DNA of 64,000 nucleotides from Algoriphagus halophilus (GTDB lineage Bacteria; Bacteroidota; Bacteroidia; Cytophagales; Cyclobacteriaceae), in NCBI RefSeq assembly GCF_900129785.1, contig NZ_FSRC01000001.1:2480001-2544000 (forward strand), written 5' to 3'. The position numbers and the translations under genes were made by a program. Shown here piece after piece: positions 43,465 through 52,871 of this stretch. Position 1 is the stretch's first letter, and the number at the start of each line of letters is the position of its first letter. The notes below the pieces were generated by a model, which saw only the letters and a list, made by a program, of their open reading frames with translations, searched no databases and was not told the origin of the DNA.

Positions 43465-44193
43465 ATGCTTAACAAAGTGAAAAATTGGTCTAACAAACAT
43501 TTAAGATCATTACTTGCCCTGTTACTTATTGGCGCTACAGTTTCTTTAACCAGCTGCTTTGATGATGATGAAACCATTCCTGTACCCCCTGCAGCTTACG
43601 TTTTAGTGTACCAAGGTTCTCCCGATGCTCCAGAAATGGATATTTATGCAAATCAGAACAAAATCAACAACTACCCAATCAAGTATGCAGATGGGGTTAA
43701 TTATGGCCCATTCTATACTGGAGAAAGAACGTTTAAATTTACTTCAGTCAATTCCTTGAGTTCCATTTTAGAAAAGGATTTCACCATCAAAGAGGATAGT
43801 GTCTATTCTATTTTCGTATTAGATCAACTATCTCAGATCGACGCAATCTTGGTTCAGGATGAATGGGAAGAGCCTGTTGCCGAAGAAGCCCAACTTAGAT
43901 TGGTCCACTTATCTCCTGATGCTGGAGATGTTATTTTAGAAATCTCAGAACAAGAGTCTGCTTTTGTAAGTGATCTGGCTTTTGGAACTGCAAGTGATTT
44001 TGAAGGAATTGAAGCTGGGACGTTCGACCTAACGGTTAAGTCTTCCACTACCGGAGAAACCTTGGTCACAGCAACCGATATTGAGCTGAAAGGTAACCGT
44101 GTAATTACATTAATCTTAAGGGGTTTAACATCAAGCACCGATAATGACAAAAAGATTGATCTACAGCTGATCACCAATTATGTCAATTATTAA
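43465..44193 (+). CDS. DUF4397 lipoprotein
   Basis: The 242-residue product has an N-terminal signal (LLALLLIGATVSLTSC, lipidated Cys31). Two DUF4397 repeats follow: YVLVYQGSPDAPEMDIYANQ to FVLDQ (about 46-125) and LRLVHLSPDAGDVILEI to LILRG (about 140-215). The domain is a beta-sandwich found in exported proteins; its role is unknown and a cell-envelope or adhesive role is only a guess. A strong terminator follows. Confidence 0.88.
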   Translation: MLNKVKNWSNKHLRSLLALLLIGATVSLTSCFDDDETIPVPPAAYVLVYQGSPDAPEMDIYANQNKINNYPIKYADGVNYGPFYTGERTFKFTSVNSLSSILEKDFTIKEDSVYSIFVLDQLSQIDAILVQDEWEEPVAEEAQLRLVHLSPDAGDVILEISEQESAFVSDLAFGTASDFEGIEAGTFDLTVKSSTTGETLVTATDIELKGNRVITLILRGLTSSTDNDKKIDLQLITNYVNY

Positions 44194-44214
44194 TAGTTAA
44201 TCTCCGTCAGTAAC

Positions 44215-44247
44215 ATCCCAGGGCTTCGGCTTTGGGATTTTTTTTTT
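44215..44247 (+). terminator. Rho-independent terminator with TTCG loop
   Basis: Stem ATCCCAGGGC / GCTTTGGGAT (two G-T pairs) closes a TTCG tetraloop at 44225-44228 and is followed by nine or more T residues. Confidence 0.88.
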
Positions 44248-44255
44248 GCGTGTAC

Positions 44256-44633
44256 CTAAATGTCTTCCAAAATGGACAAAATGTTTCCCGCAGGATCTTT
44301 AAACCAGGCGATTAAGGGTCCTGAATTTCTGCAGATACCCTTTTCATCTGTTTTGATGGGATCTTGGTACTGCTCAAATACCACACCTTTTGCAATCAAT
44401 TCGTCCACCGCTTTTTCCACATCTTTTACAGGAAAATTCAATACAGTGAACGTGGCAGGCTGATGATTGGTCTTAGGATAAATCATGATTTGATTGTCAT
44501 CCGGGAATTTGAGACAAAGTATTCCCATAGGCAATTTCTCCACCTCCACCCCTAAAATCTCCCTATAAAAAATTTTTGCCTCATGAAGATCGTCTACAGA
44601 GAACCCACCGAATGCTTTTGTATTCGTAAACAT
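44256..44633 (-). CDS. VOC (glyoxalase/dioxygenase-fold) family protein
   Basis: The 125-residue product has paired beta-alpha-beta-beta-beta modules: FGGFSVDDLHEAKIFYREIL and LGVEVEKLPMGILCLKFPD, then NFPVKDVEKAVDELIAKGV and PLIAWFKDPAGNILSI. Glyoxalase I and its characterised relatives carry histidine/glutamate metal ligands. Here the equivalent positions are weak, so no reaction is assigned. Monocistronic. Confidence 0.85.
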   Translation of the reverse strand: MFTNTKAFGGFSVDDLHEAKIFYREILGVEVEKLPMGILCLKFPDDNQIMIYPKTNHQPATFTVLNFPVKDVEKAVDELIAKGVVFEQYQDPIKTDEKGICRNSGPLIAWFKDPAGNILSILEDI

Positions 44634-44781
44634 AGTGTTAAAAGGTTTTAATTGTTAAACAACACAGGAAATTCAGGGGCTATTGTATAAATCCAATTTC
44701 TACAAAAAAATATAAAAAAAAAGGTTTGAAGACATATATTCTTCAAACCCTTCAAGGAAAGCTGGAAATTTTATCTGTTTC

Positions 44782-46170
44782 TTACTTTTCTGAACCTCCG
44801 AAATTTAACTTGAGGCTAGCCCCAAACATTCCGAAATTTGTCCCAAATCCTGAAATAGATCTCAACTGGTGATTGTAAAAAGGCATGACCAGATAATTGG
44901 CATGTTTTGTCTCCACCAATCGAATATTCACCCCAAAATTAAGCGTAGCAAATGGGTAGAATTTAGAATCTTCTGTTTGCAATACTTCTGTTTGGGATAC
45001 GGCTACGCTGGATAATGCAAATGCACTGCTATTCGCATCTGAGAAGTTATTGACTGCAACCTGTTCATTGATGGTAGTGCTTTGTTCCGCATTTTGGTTT
45101 ATCGCATAAAGGTTGGAAAATCCCGCTTGAATGGAGACCGCATTATTTCTAGTTACCGGGTATTTGAAATAAACCGGCAGCTCCAATTGAACCTGCTGAA
45201 TATTTTGCTTTTCCACCTGAGAGGTACGATATCCGGCAATGGTCACGGGCATTTGAGACTTATTTTGCTGACTCATATAATTCAACCCAAAGCCAGAACC
45301 AATTGTCAATTTCCCAGGGAGATCCACATCCAATAACATCCCAACTCCAATGCTTGAGGCAGTGGTATTCACATCATCTTGCTGAATGGTTCCAAAGCCT
45401 GGGGATACACCCATCCCCAAGGAAACCGTGGTATGATCTTTTGGAATCTCAGGAAAATCCTCTTCCTCAACTTTCGCTATCAGTTGATTATCCTGTTCTT
45501 TTTTGATTTTTACCACTGTTTCCTGCGCTGCTTGAGCTTCAGGTTGCTGGTCCAGTGTTGCAATCAATCCGGAAGTGGAAGTTGGCTGTTCGGTATTTTT
45601 CTTTACCTCTTCTTTTATTGGATTACCGGTTATTGGATTAGCAGTCTCCTGCTCTTCCATTTCCTTCACCTCTTCCAGTGCAATCAAATTTTCTGTTTTA
45701 CCTGCTTTGCTGAAAGAAGGTATTACCTCCGTATTCTGAACTGATCTCTCTGCCTCAATTTCCTCATCCGGTTCCTTACTGCTACTGCCATTATTCGGCT
45801 GAAGTTGATGAGACTCAGCCAATAATTCCGGCTCAGGACTTTTGCCCTCTTCCTCTTTTACATCTGAATCGGAGGCATCATCTTGAATCGGTTTCTCTTC
45901 CTGCTGTTGGAATGGTTCTGATCGCATTTCCGTGGCAACCAACTCCTGATCAGGTATAAGGTCACTTTGGAAGAATACTTGACTGATTCCAACCAATAGA
46001 AGTAAAGAGGCCGCTACTGCACCCATCCAATAATAGGAAGCACGACGTTTCCTGGAATTCCTCACTTTTTGGAATTCCTCCCATGCCCCGATTTCATAAG
46101 GCAATTGCCCCTCCTCCAGATGTTTTTTCAGGGAAGAAGCAATCCATTCATCCGACTTATCTTCCTTCAT
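44782..46170 (-). CDS. Membrane-anchored beta-barrel-like protein paired with an ECF sigma factor
   Basis: The 462-residue product begins with a cytoplasmic segment of about 45 residues (WIASSLKKHLEEGQLPYEIG, AWEEFQKVRNSRKRR) like anti-sigma N-termini. A single membrane helix YYWMGAVAASLLLLVGI (about 47-63) follows. Then comes a long acidic, Pro/Glu/Gln-rich linker (about 75-240) and a C-terminal barrel-like domain of the OMP_b-brl_2 type (VSLGMGVSPGFGTIQ, LTIGSGFGLNYMSQQ, ending FGASLKLNFGG). Its start overlaps the sigma gene by 14 bases. A trans-envelope anti-sigma or signal-transmitting role is inferred from this arrangement. Confidence 0.75.
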   Translation of the reverse strand: MKEDKSDEWIASSLKKHLEEGQLPYEIGAWEEFQKVRNSRKRRASYYWMGAVAASLLLLVGISQVFFQSDLIPDQELVATEMRSEPFQQQEEKPIQDDASDSDVKEEEGKSPEPELLAESHQLQPNNGSSSKEPDEEIEAERSVQNTEVIPSFSKAGKTENLIALEEVKEMEEQETANPITGNPIKEEVKKNTEQPTSTSGLIATLDQQPEAQAAQETVVKIKKEQDNQLIAKVEEEDFPEIPKDHTTVSLGMGVSPGFGTIQQDDVNTTASSIGVGMLLDVDLPGKLTIGSGFGLNYMSQQNKSQMPVTIAGYRTSQVEKQNIQQVQLELPVYFKYPVTRNNAVSIQAGFSNLYAINQNAEQSTTINEQVAVNNFSDANSSAFALSSVAVSQTEVLQTEDSKFYPFATLNFGVNIRLVETKHANYLVMPFYNHQLRSISGFGTNFGMFGASLKLNFGGSEK

Positions 46171-46705
46171 ATTCTTTTAAATGTATATGGACCAATTGTC
46201 GAAGTTTAACCTTGGCTCGAGTCAAATAAACTCTAGACGAGCCTTCCGTTATCCCCATTCTATCCGAAATTTCCTTATGACTGTACCCCTCCACTTCATA
46301 GAGATTGAATACTAGCTTTTGATCTTCCGGCAATTGGTTTATTAGCTTTAATATATCCTCAAACCCCAAACTTGACAGGGCGTTTACCTCTACCTCATTG
46401 GGTATATCTATTTCTAAATCAAGATGACTTTGATACTTCTTGTTTTTTCTATAATAATCTATGGCCGTATTGACGGTGATCCTTCTAAGCCAAGCTTTCA
46501 CAGTTTTAAAGCTTTCGACTTTCTTGATGGAAGCAAAAAATTTTAAAAAGGCATCATTGGTGATTTCCAATGCCAAATCCCGCTCCTTGGAATAGGACAG
46601 ACTGATTCCCATGACATAGCCATAGTACTTTTTGTAGAATACCTCTTCATGTTTGGCAGACCTCCGTTTGCAACCGGCGATCAACTCCTCTTCCGTATAG
46701 TTCAA
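46157..46705 (-). CDS. ECF-type RNA polymerase sigma factor
   Basis: The 182-residue product has sigma-70 region 2 (EEVFYKKYYGYVMGISLSYS, ITNDAFLKFFASI, VKAWLRRITVNTAIDYYRK) and region 4 (QLPEDQKLVFNLYEVEGYSH, KEISDRMGITEGSSRVYLTR). No in-frame ATG precedes region 2; an in-frame TAG lies four codons before the TTG at 46705, leaving this TTG (or a rarer ATT two codons earlier) as the start. A non-ATG start would keep expression low. It directly overlaps the membrane-barrel gene, suggesting a sigma/anti-sigma pair. Confidence 0.9.
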   Translation of the reverse strand: MNYTEEELIAGCKRRSAKHEEVFYKKYYGYVMGISLSYSKERDLALEITNDAFLKFFASIKKVESFKTVKAWLRRITVNTAIDYYRKNKKYQSHLDLEIDIPNEVEVNALSSLGFEDILKLINQLPEDQKLVFNLYEVEGYSHKEISDRMGITEGSSRVYLTRAKVKLRQLVHIHLKEYEGR

Positions 46706-46787
46706 TTCAATACGCTATTTCTTAGACAGCCAAAGTTGGCTGATTTTTTTCTATTCTTATTTCATCATTAGGCATAGTTCTTCGTAC

Positions 46788-46973
46788 CTAATCCAAAACC
46801 GAATGATCTATACGGTGAAAATTCTTAAGATGATACATTCCCGAATCTTCAAACTCATTCAATTCTCCTTGATTAATTAAACATTGCTCTATTAAACCGC
46901 ATGCATTACCATTGTCTTCGAGCGTAAACCCAAAAAAGAACAACAATAAAATCACCTTAATAAAGACTTTCAT
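46788..46973 (-). CDS. Possible small exported protein
   Basis: The 61-codon frame begins with a convincing signal sequence (KVFIKVILLLFFFGFTLED). The mature part holds two cysteines in NACGLIEQCLINQGELNE, followed by a polar tail. ATG start, leftward orientation like its neighbours, and no overlap with another gene support it. No family is recognised and chance cannot be ruled out. Confidence 0.4.
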   Translation of the reverse strand: MKVFIKVILLLFFFGFTLEDNGNACGLIEQCLINQGELNEFEDSGMYHLKNFHRIDHSVLD

Positions 46974-47033
46974 GATGGTTTTTCAACCATTACGTGGCTG
47001 GTGGGCTCAATGCAACATGGACCTTAAAAAAAA

Positions 47034-48659
47034 TTAATAGTTTATTCTAGGTTCTACCCACAAAGCCCCAAGGAGGATTAAAAAGAGAATTAAAAACACC
47101 CATTCTGAAACCCCGCTTTTCTCCTCTCCGGATTGCAAATCAATTTGATGACCAGCTCCTTCCCTGAAAAACTCGGCCAGAATCCTCTCAGATCGAACGG
47201 AATTCAATTCATTCTCCCCGTATACATACACTTCCATGGAGTCTGCCAATGAAACCCAGCCGGATTCTAAGGAGATAAATTGTGCTCTTTTAGTCAATGG
47301 ATTGATCAGGTCATGTTGAAAATAAACAGTATCCCGGCTGAGCAAGATGGACTCCGCTTCCCTATTGATTCCGTTATATACTATTTCAGCAACTTGATTC
47401 GTAAATACCGGAGCTGAATGATTCCAGTTTTCAAGTTCACCAGGAGTGACTAGGGATAGAATTTCATTCCAAATCTGCTCATAAGCGAGCGTATCCCCAC
47501 TTAGGTATTTAGGAAATGTCTGACTTAGTAAACTGAACCCAATTTTCAAATCACCCTGATCCTGAACAGCTACTGAATTCTCAAACAACGTTTTCTGCCC
47601 CGTTTTTGGAACAAAAGAATAGGGTAAGACCTCAATTCCTGATTCCAAAACTCGATACTCCTCGCTAGTACTTCTAGTGATCTCAAAGTTTGTTTCATAA
47701 AGCTCATTCAACGCCTTAACATCGGATTCTGGGTTCTGGGTATTAATCAATAAAATCCCTGCAATACCCGCATGTATATCAACATCCCCATGGCCCGATT
47801 GGAGTTGTTCTATATCACTGATCAGAATAGTCAATGAGTCCAATTCCTGGGTTCCGGAAGCGATTTCACTGGAGCGGGAAACTTTTATCTGTTCTTCTAC
47901 TTTTGCTCCTTTTTTGATTAAATATTGGCTCAAGGCACGGACTTCAGGGTCAGGAAAGGAGAATTGGAGGCTATAACTTTTGGGTTTAGTAGCTTGAACA
48001 AAAAATCGGATTTCATCTTGAAGTGAATCATTCAAATAAAGTCCCCATTCATTCCTGCCTGAAATGTAAACTGGGAAATTAAACTCAACGATATTGGTAC
48101 CGGCATGAAGAGAATCAAAAGCGATCCGTTGTTCAAGAATTTTGAGTTCAAGGAGAGATGGCTTATCCACCTGAATTTCACCTGCTATTTTTTGAACTTC
48201 TCCCTGATTAAGAAGACCTCTCCAATGGATATGCTCCACCTTATTTGGACTGGCACTTCGTATCCAATTCACTTTTTTCCCGACCAACTTATTCAACTCA
48301 AAGCCTGAATAGCCTTTCCCAATCAAATAGACAGGATTCCCCGTACCATTATACTCATCAATGGGTACCTCTCGCTTTAACACCAAGCTATCTTTAAGGA
48401 AGCGAATTCTTTCCTGAGGAATATCTTTGGAATACACCAACACTGGTTCAGAAGCCATCCTGGAGATCCAGGTAGGCTGGAATAGATAGGCAAGCAAACA
48501 GGTAGCAAAAATGATATTCAATAGAGACTTCGCCCATTTCCTGTAGTTGGAAATCTTCAAATTATAAATCCAAAACAACTGAAACCCAAGAACCAGGATA
48601 GTCAGGACAGAAAAAACGGTCAACCAGCCGATGGGTATGGAGGGATTAAAATTCATCAT
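47034..48659 (-). CDS. Membrane protein of the MoxR/Bat cluster
   Basis: From the ATG at 48659, which overlaps the preceding TGA (ATGA), the product is about 541 residues; a TTG five codons earlier is less likely. Two membrane helices lie at the N-terminus (WLTVFSVLTILVLGFQLFWI, SLLNIIFATCLLAYLF) and one at the C-terminus (WVFLILFLILLGALWVEPRI). Between them is a large periplasmic region with strand-rich domains (QVDKPSLLELKIL and YSLQFSFPDPEVRALSQYLI). The topology resembles BatA-type proteins lacking a VWA MIDAS. The function is unknown; genome context ties it to the upstream Bat/DUF58/MoxR genes. Confidence 0.75.
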   Translation of the reverse strand: MMNFNPSIPIGWLTVFSVLTILVLGFQLFWIYNLKISNYRKWAKSLLNIIFATCLLAYLFQPTWISRMASEPVLVYSKDIPQERIRFLKDSLVLKREVPIDEYNGTGNPVYLIGKGYSGFELNKLVGKKVNWIRSASPNKVEHIHWRGLLNQGEVQKIAGEIQVDKPSLLELKILEQRIAFDSLHAGTNIVEFNFPVYISGRNEWGLYLNDSLQDEIRFFVQATKPKSYSLQFSFPDPEVRALSQYLIKKGAKVEEQIKVSRSSEIASGTQELDSLTILISDIEQLQSGHGDVDIHAGIAGILLINTQNPESDVKALNELYETNFEITRSTSEEYRVLESGIEVLPYSFVPKTGQKTLFENSVAVQDQGDLKIGFSLLSQTFPKYLSGDTLAYEQIWNEILSLVTPGELENWNHSAPVFTNQVAEIVYNGINREAESILLSRDTVYFQHDLINPLTKRAQFISLESGWVSLADSMEVYVYGENELNSVRSERILAEFFREGAGHQIDLQSGEEKSGVSEWVFLILFLILLGALWVEPRINY

Positions 48660-50842
48660 TTGATATGTTTCCAAAAAGCACGCTCCAAGTCCTGCTGCTG
48701 TAAATAAGAAGTAGACTTTCTTTCACCACTTACTGCGAAAGGATAGATGGATTCGAATAATTGAATTTTTCCTTCTCTGGAAATTTCACCTGAGGATAGT
48801 TGCTGTAATTCCAGTAACACCGACCAATCCTCCATGCCAGAGTATTGCATTTTAGCTGTCCATAACTTCCCAAATTCAGTAATGATCAACTGATCATTAC
48901 CATTCAATTCATTTTTTGACATCAATCCGATCACTTGGGAAGCTAGCGGCCCAATTTTCTCCTGAAGGATCAACTGCTCCTTTCTTATCTGTTGGTCTAA
49001 ATCATCTAATTCTCCAGTCAATCTTTTCTCCTCTTCTTTGATTGGAGGAGGGTCAAAACCAGTTCTCTTGACATATACTCGCGATTTTTGCTGCACGGAT
49101 TTCAGATATTCCAAGGCCTTCTTTTCATATGGCAAGGCTTTCTCCGGTTCATATAATCTCAAGTAGAGTTCCGATTCCCACATTTGCTCCAAGGCCATTT
49201 TCAAAGCGCTTTTAGTAGATTCCTCAAAAAATGTATTGGTCTCTTCCTCTTCATGGTTATGCATATAAGCGCTTAACAAATCTCCCAATCCGGATTCATC
49301 TTCACTGACATGTTCTTCTTCGGAATGGCTCTCTTCAACTACTGTTTCGGAAGCACCAAGATTAACTGCCATTTCATGTTCTCCCTCTTCATCATGGGCA
49401 TGCCTATACCCAGCCAAAATATCCCCATCATCTTCCACCATGGATCCACCTCCAGCAGAATTCTCAAATTCTTCACCTAGGTATTGACCATATCGTAATC
49501 GAAGTAATTTTTGATCATAGCCGATATTGTTGGAAGTTTCATTGAATGTTTGCTCCTTTAAACTACTGCGTTCAGCAATCAATTTTTCCGTATCGATAAT
49601 AATTTGACGTTGACTTCTGAAATATTCAGGCAACACGTTAATGGCCATTCCTGCCATTTCAGTCTCTCCCAATCCGGAAGAATCAACGTATTTGATGAAA
49701 TAAGTGTCTGATCTTGAATAATTAGATTCAGGTAATTTATTATCCTTTGCTGCCCAATAATAATACAGCTCATCCCCTTGTTGAAATTCCAAGGCATCAA
49801 AATCAAGTTGGACACTGACAGTAGCAGATTTAAAATTCCTTTCCACGAGATCGATCCTACTTTCACGAAACTTTACATTCTCTCCAGATCCTCTGGCCAA
49901 GGTAGCTACCAAGTACACCTCTTTCACGCTGAAATCATCAGAAACCCTAGCCTCCAGATTCATTACCTGTGGATCTTTCTGGAAATGAAACTTGTACACT
50001 TCCTTTTCAGAAGGCTGAATCAAAGGCACTTTATCCTCAAAAACTTCCATCGTGAAAAAAGAGGATTCAAATACTTTTTCTTCGCCTTGGTACCCTCGAA
50101 GTGCATAGATCCCTGATCCTAATGCCTCATCCTTTAAAGAATAGATTTGTTTCTCCTTTGTAAAAATCAATTCCTCTCCCTGAGAATTAACCATCGTCAC
50201 ATTCAATTGATCTGAATTGGAAAACTCAGCACTCCATGTGATTTCGGATCCTTTAATTGTCTTTATCTCCAGCGTATTTTGCTCTTGAACAGGCAGCCCT
50301 GTATAGGCAGGTGGGCGAACAGTCACTTGAAGTTCAGACAATGCCACAAGTGGGGCTACCTCCTCAGTTGCCAGGGTATTTCTTATTTCAGGTTGCAGCA
50401 TTTCTTGATTAAAAGAGGAAGTCCAGTCCACAAAGCTTAAGGCAAACACCCCTGCACAAATCAGGAAAAACACCATAAACACCTTTAAGCCTTCCTGATA
50501 AATGGAAGGATACTGTTCAGGAACCTGTTGGTTGATCCGCTCCCACTGAAGTGTTTCCGCTAGATTTTTTTCTTTTTTGTCCAATAACTCAAGGCTGAAT
50601 TCCAAGGCAGGTAAGCGCTCGTGAAGGATCTGTAAAGCATGGGATTTTTGATCTTTGAACAGCCCTTGGAAATAGGCTCCAATTGCAAATGAAATTATTG
50701 AAACAGAAAACGTAACAGCCAATGAATCTTGAAATGCATCAAACAACAATCCTGAACCCAGTCCTATAAACATGGACTTGATGAGTGCATTGACTCTTAG
50801 CTGAAGCTGAATTTGGTCTATATGTTTTTCAATTCTACTCAT
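48656..50842 (-). CDS. Large DUF4175-like membrane protein with His/Glu-rich insert
   Basis: The 728-residue product has three helices near the N-terminus (about residues 20-65 and 119-138) followed by periplasmic beta domains (LQVTVRPPAYTGLPVQEQN, KDPQVMNLEARVSDDFSVKE). A long helical region follows (about 395-720) with RSQRQIIIDTEKLIAERSSL. It matches the style of TIGR02302/DUF4175 proteins that accompany MoxR operons. Residues about 462-535 contain an unusual acidic, histidine-rich stretch (HAHDEEGEHEM, ESHSEEEHVSEDE, YMHNHEEEE) that could bind metal. It overlaps both neighbouring genes by four bases. Biochemical role unknown. Confidence 0.8.
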   Translation of the reverse strand: MSRIEKHIDQIQLQLRVNALIKSMFIGLGSGLLFDAFQDSLAVTFSVSIISFAIGAYFQGLFKDQKSHALQILHERLPALEFSLELLDKKEKNLAETLQWERINQQVPEQYPSIYQEGLKVFMVFFLICAGVFALSFVDWTSSFNQEMLQPEIRNTLATEEVAPLVALSELQVTVRPPAYTGLPVQEQNTLEIKTIKGSEITWSAEFSNSDQLNVTMVNSQGEELIFTKEKQIYSLKDEALGSGIYALRGYQGEEKVFESSFFTMEVFEDKVPLIQPSEKEVYKFHFQKDPQVMNLEARVSDDFSVKEVYLVATLARGSGENVKFRESRIDLVERNFKSATVSVQLDFDALEFQQGDELYYYWAAKDNKLPESNYSRSDTYFIKYVDSSGLGETEMAGMAINVLPEYFRSQRQIIIDTEKLIAERSSLKEQTFNETSNNIGYDQKLLRLRYGQYLGEEFENSAGGGSMVEDDGDILAGYRHAHDEEGEHEMAVNLGASETVVEESHSEEEHVSEDESGLGDLLSAYMHNHEEEETNTFFEESTKSALKMALEQMWESELYLRLYEPEKALPYEKKALEYLKSVQQKSRVYVKRTGFDPPPIKEEEKRLTGELDDLDQQIRKEQLILQEKIGPLASQVIGLMSKNELNGNDQLIITEFGKLWTAKMQYSGMEDWSVLLELQQLSSGEISREGKIQLFESIYPFAVSGERKSTSYLQQQDLERAFWKHIK

Positions 50843-52002
50843 ATCCCCCGCTGGTTAGAGTAATAACGTTCTGCCCCATAGGTGAGGACAAACAATGCTA
50901 CCAGAACGATCTCAAAGCCAGACTTTTTATCTTCTTTGGGAGTCTCCTTGGCTATAAATCGGGACTCTATTTGATGTTGGGTCACTTCCGCGGACAAGGG
51001 TTGTATTCCAAGAAACTCCAGGAAGTTTACTAAAATAAATTCAGGAAGTTGGCCATTCCTGACCATCTCAGATTGATCAAAATTCAATTGCTCTTGAATC
51101 AAAACCACATTCTGATCCATCGAATACCCTTGATGGGAAACTAGAAAATAGAATGTGGATGGATCCAAATGATCAGGCTTTTGGGAATCGAAAACCAAAT
51201 TCCCTTGGTCTTGTTGATCCGTTTCGACACACTTGATTTTCATCACTTCCGAAATTGAGTTCATTGCGGCCCGAATGGTGCTTTTCTCTCCCTCCCCTAG
51301 ATTTCCTAGGAAATAGGATAGTTCGAGCAACTCTTTCTTGGATGGGTTCAAGGAGCTTGTACTACTTACTTCCAAAACCCCTAGTTCATTTTGTTCGAGC
51401 ACATAGCTTGAATCAGCCTTTATGGATGTGAACGCCGGCTTCATTTTTGCGGATTTTGCAATATGAACAATAGGCTTCACAGGGCTTATGATCGGGATTT
51501 CAGGCAAATAGCTTTGGGAATTCGGCAGGTAGATATGGAGCTCGGATATTGGTCCTTCCAAGTTGTTCAAAGTCTCTTGCACCCCTTTTTCAACCAGCCA
51601 ATTGGGATTTATTTCAGTAGTTACCTCGGACAATTCAGGTTCCAACCAAAACACTTCCTCTCCAGCGTCCATCGCCCTATCTATTTCAAATCTATATTCC
51701 TCAAAAACCTGTTGATCTGGGGTCACCAAATGTACTGTTTTGGTTTCATCAGGTAACAGCCAGAATTTAAGGATCAATTTTGAAAGCAACAACACCAATA
51801 GGGTCAACAGGATCAACCGTAAGAGCAATACCAGGATTTGATCTAAACGAATGGATTTAGAGGATTGATTTTCTTGCTCGGAAAGCCAGGCCATGGCTGC
51901 CCAGGAAATGGTCTTCCCCTTTTTTCCATTCCATAAATGAATGGCTATCGGGATGGACAAGCCTAACAATCCCCAGAGCAATATGGGTTGCAAAAACTCC
52001 AT
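50839..52002 (-). CDS. BatA-like N-terminal membrane domain protein
   Basis: The 387-residue product starts with MEFLQPILLWGLLGLSIPI and AIHLWNGKKGKTISWAAMAW, the BatA/TIGR02226 signature. A second helix LVLLLRLILLTLLVLLLSKL follows, then a long periplasmic region and a terminal helix (FEIVLVALFVLTYGAERYY). No VWA MIDAS (DxSxS) is visible, so it is a Bat-like scaffold rather than a full BatA. The start overlaps the DUF58 stop by one base. Confidence 0.85.
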   Translation of the reverse strand: MEFLQPILLWGLLGLSIPIAIHLWNGKKGKTISWAAMAWLSEQENQSSKSIRLDQILVLLLRLILLTLLVLLLSKLILKFWLLPDETKTVHLVTPDQQVFEEYRFEIDRAMDAGEEVFWLEPELSEVTTEINPNWLVEKGVQETLNNLEGPISELHIYLPNSQSYLPEIPIISPVKPIVHIAKSAKMKPAFTSIKADSSYVLEQNELGVLEVSSTSSLNPSKKELLELSYFLGNLGEGEKSTIRAAMNSISEVMKIKCVETDQQDQGNLVFDSQKPDHLDPSTFYFLVSHQGYSMDQNVVLIQEQLNFDQSEMVRNGQLPEFILVNFLEFLGIQPLSAEVTQHQIESRFIAKETPKEDKKSGFEIVLVALFVLTYGAERYYSNQRGI

Positions 52003-52871
52003 TAGAAAAAAGACCTTTTAGAAAGAAATTTAGAAATGACTGATACCATGGGTTCATCAATGGTTTCTTGCATCAAATGGATATTGGGCTGGTGAAATGC
52101 TTCTTTTAAGGATTTCAAATACGCATCAATCGCTTGATTATATTGCTTTTTTGCGGTCGCTCCATCCAAGGTAATCTCTCGATCACTTTCAAGATCCTTG
52201 AAAACAAAACTGCCTTTCATATCAAACGCTACCTCCTGTTTTCCTAAAAGCTGAAACAAAACAATCTCTTTTTGTGGATGTTTCATTTCTTCTACAATCT
52301 CCACCCATTCCTGGTCTTTTTGTAAAAAATCAGAAACCAATAGAATCAATTCCTTTTGTTTATTTTTCAATGCGGGAAAGGATTGCTTAGAAACTGGCCA
52401 AGAACCGGATGCTTCTTCAGACTCCAAACAATATAAAATACGCTGGAAGCTTTTTGGGGAAGGTGCCACTTTCTGAGTAAGCGTACCCTCGTGAAAAGTA
52501 AAATACGATAGGGAATCTCCCTGTAGATGGGCTAAATAGGCAATCGTAGCGATGATGTTTTTGGCATAATCAATCCGCCTCACCCCATTTTCTTCATAAT
52601 TCATTGAGCCAGACAGATCGAGCATCAAGGTGATTTGTAAATGACTCTCTGTTTGGGATTCCTTAATCATGTATTTCCCAGATCTCGAGAAGTATTTCCA
52701 GTCTATTCTTTTGGGATCGTCACCAGGTTCGTAATATCTGTATTGTTCAAACTCAGATCCGGCTCCCACCCGTTTTCCAAGATGGATTCCTTGCTTTAGT
52801 TGTTCGCTGATGATCTTAGCAGACAACCTCAAGTTATTGAGTTTGATGATTTCCAGATTACTAGCTTGCAT
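52002..52871 (-). CDS. DUF58 protein (VWA-like)
   Basis: The 289-residue product carries the DUF58 hallmark block RYYEPGDDPKRIDWKYFSRS (about residues 45-64) and a VWA-like LMLDLSGSMNYEE (DxSGS, MIDAS residues). IIATIAYLAHLQGDSLSYFTF and LILLVSDFLQ follow. DUF58 proteins act with MoxR ATPases, probably as metal-dependent scaffolds. It overlaps moxR by 11 bases and the BatA-like gene by one. Confidence 0.92.
   Translation of the reverse strand: MQASNLEIIKLNNLRLSAKIISEQLKQGIHLGKRVGAGSEFEQYRYYEPGDDPKRIDWKYFSRSGKYMIKESQTESHLQITLMLDLSGSMNYEENGVRRIDYAKNIIATIAYLAHLQGDSLSYFTFHEGTLTQKVAPSPKSFQRILYCLESEEASGSWPVSKQSFPALKNKQKELILLVSDFLQKDQEWVEIVEEMKHPQKEIVLFQLLGKQEVAFDMKGSFVFKDLESDREITLDGATAKKQYNQAIDAYLKSLKEAFHQPNIHLMQETIDEPMVSVISKFLSKRSFF

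Noticed and set aside
46727..46752. CAGCCAAAGTTGGCTG hairpin with T run upstream of the sigma gene
   Set aside because: As a terminator it would serve the + strand, where no gene lies upstream; listed only as symmetry in the leader region.
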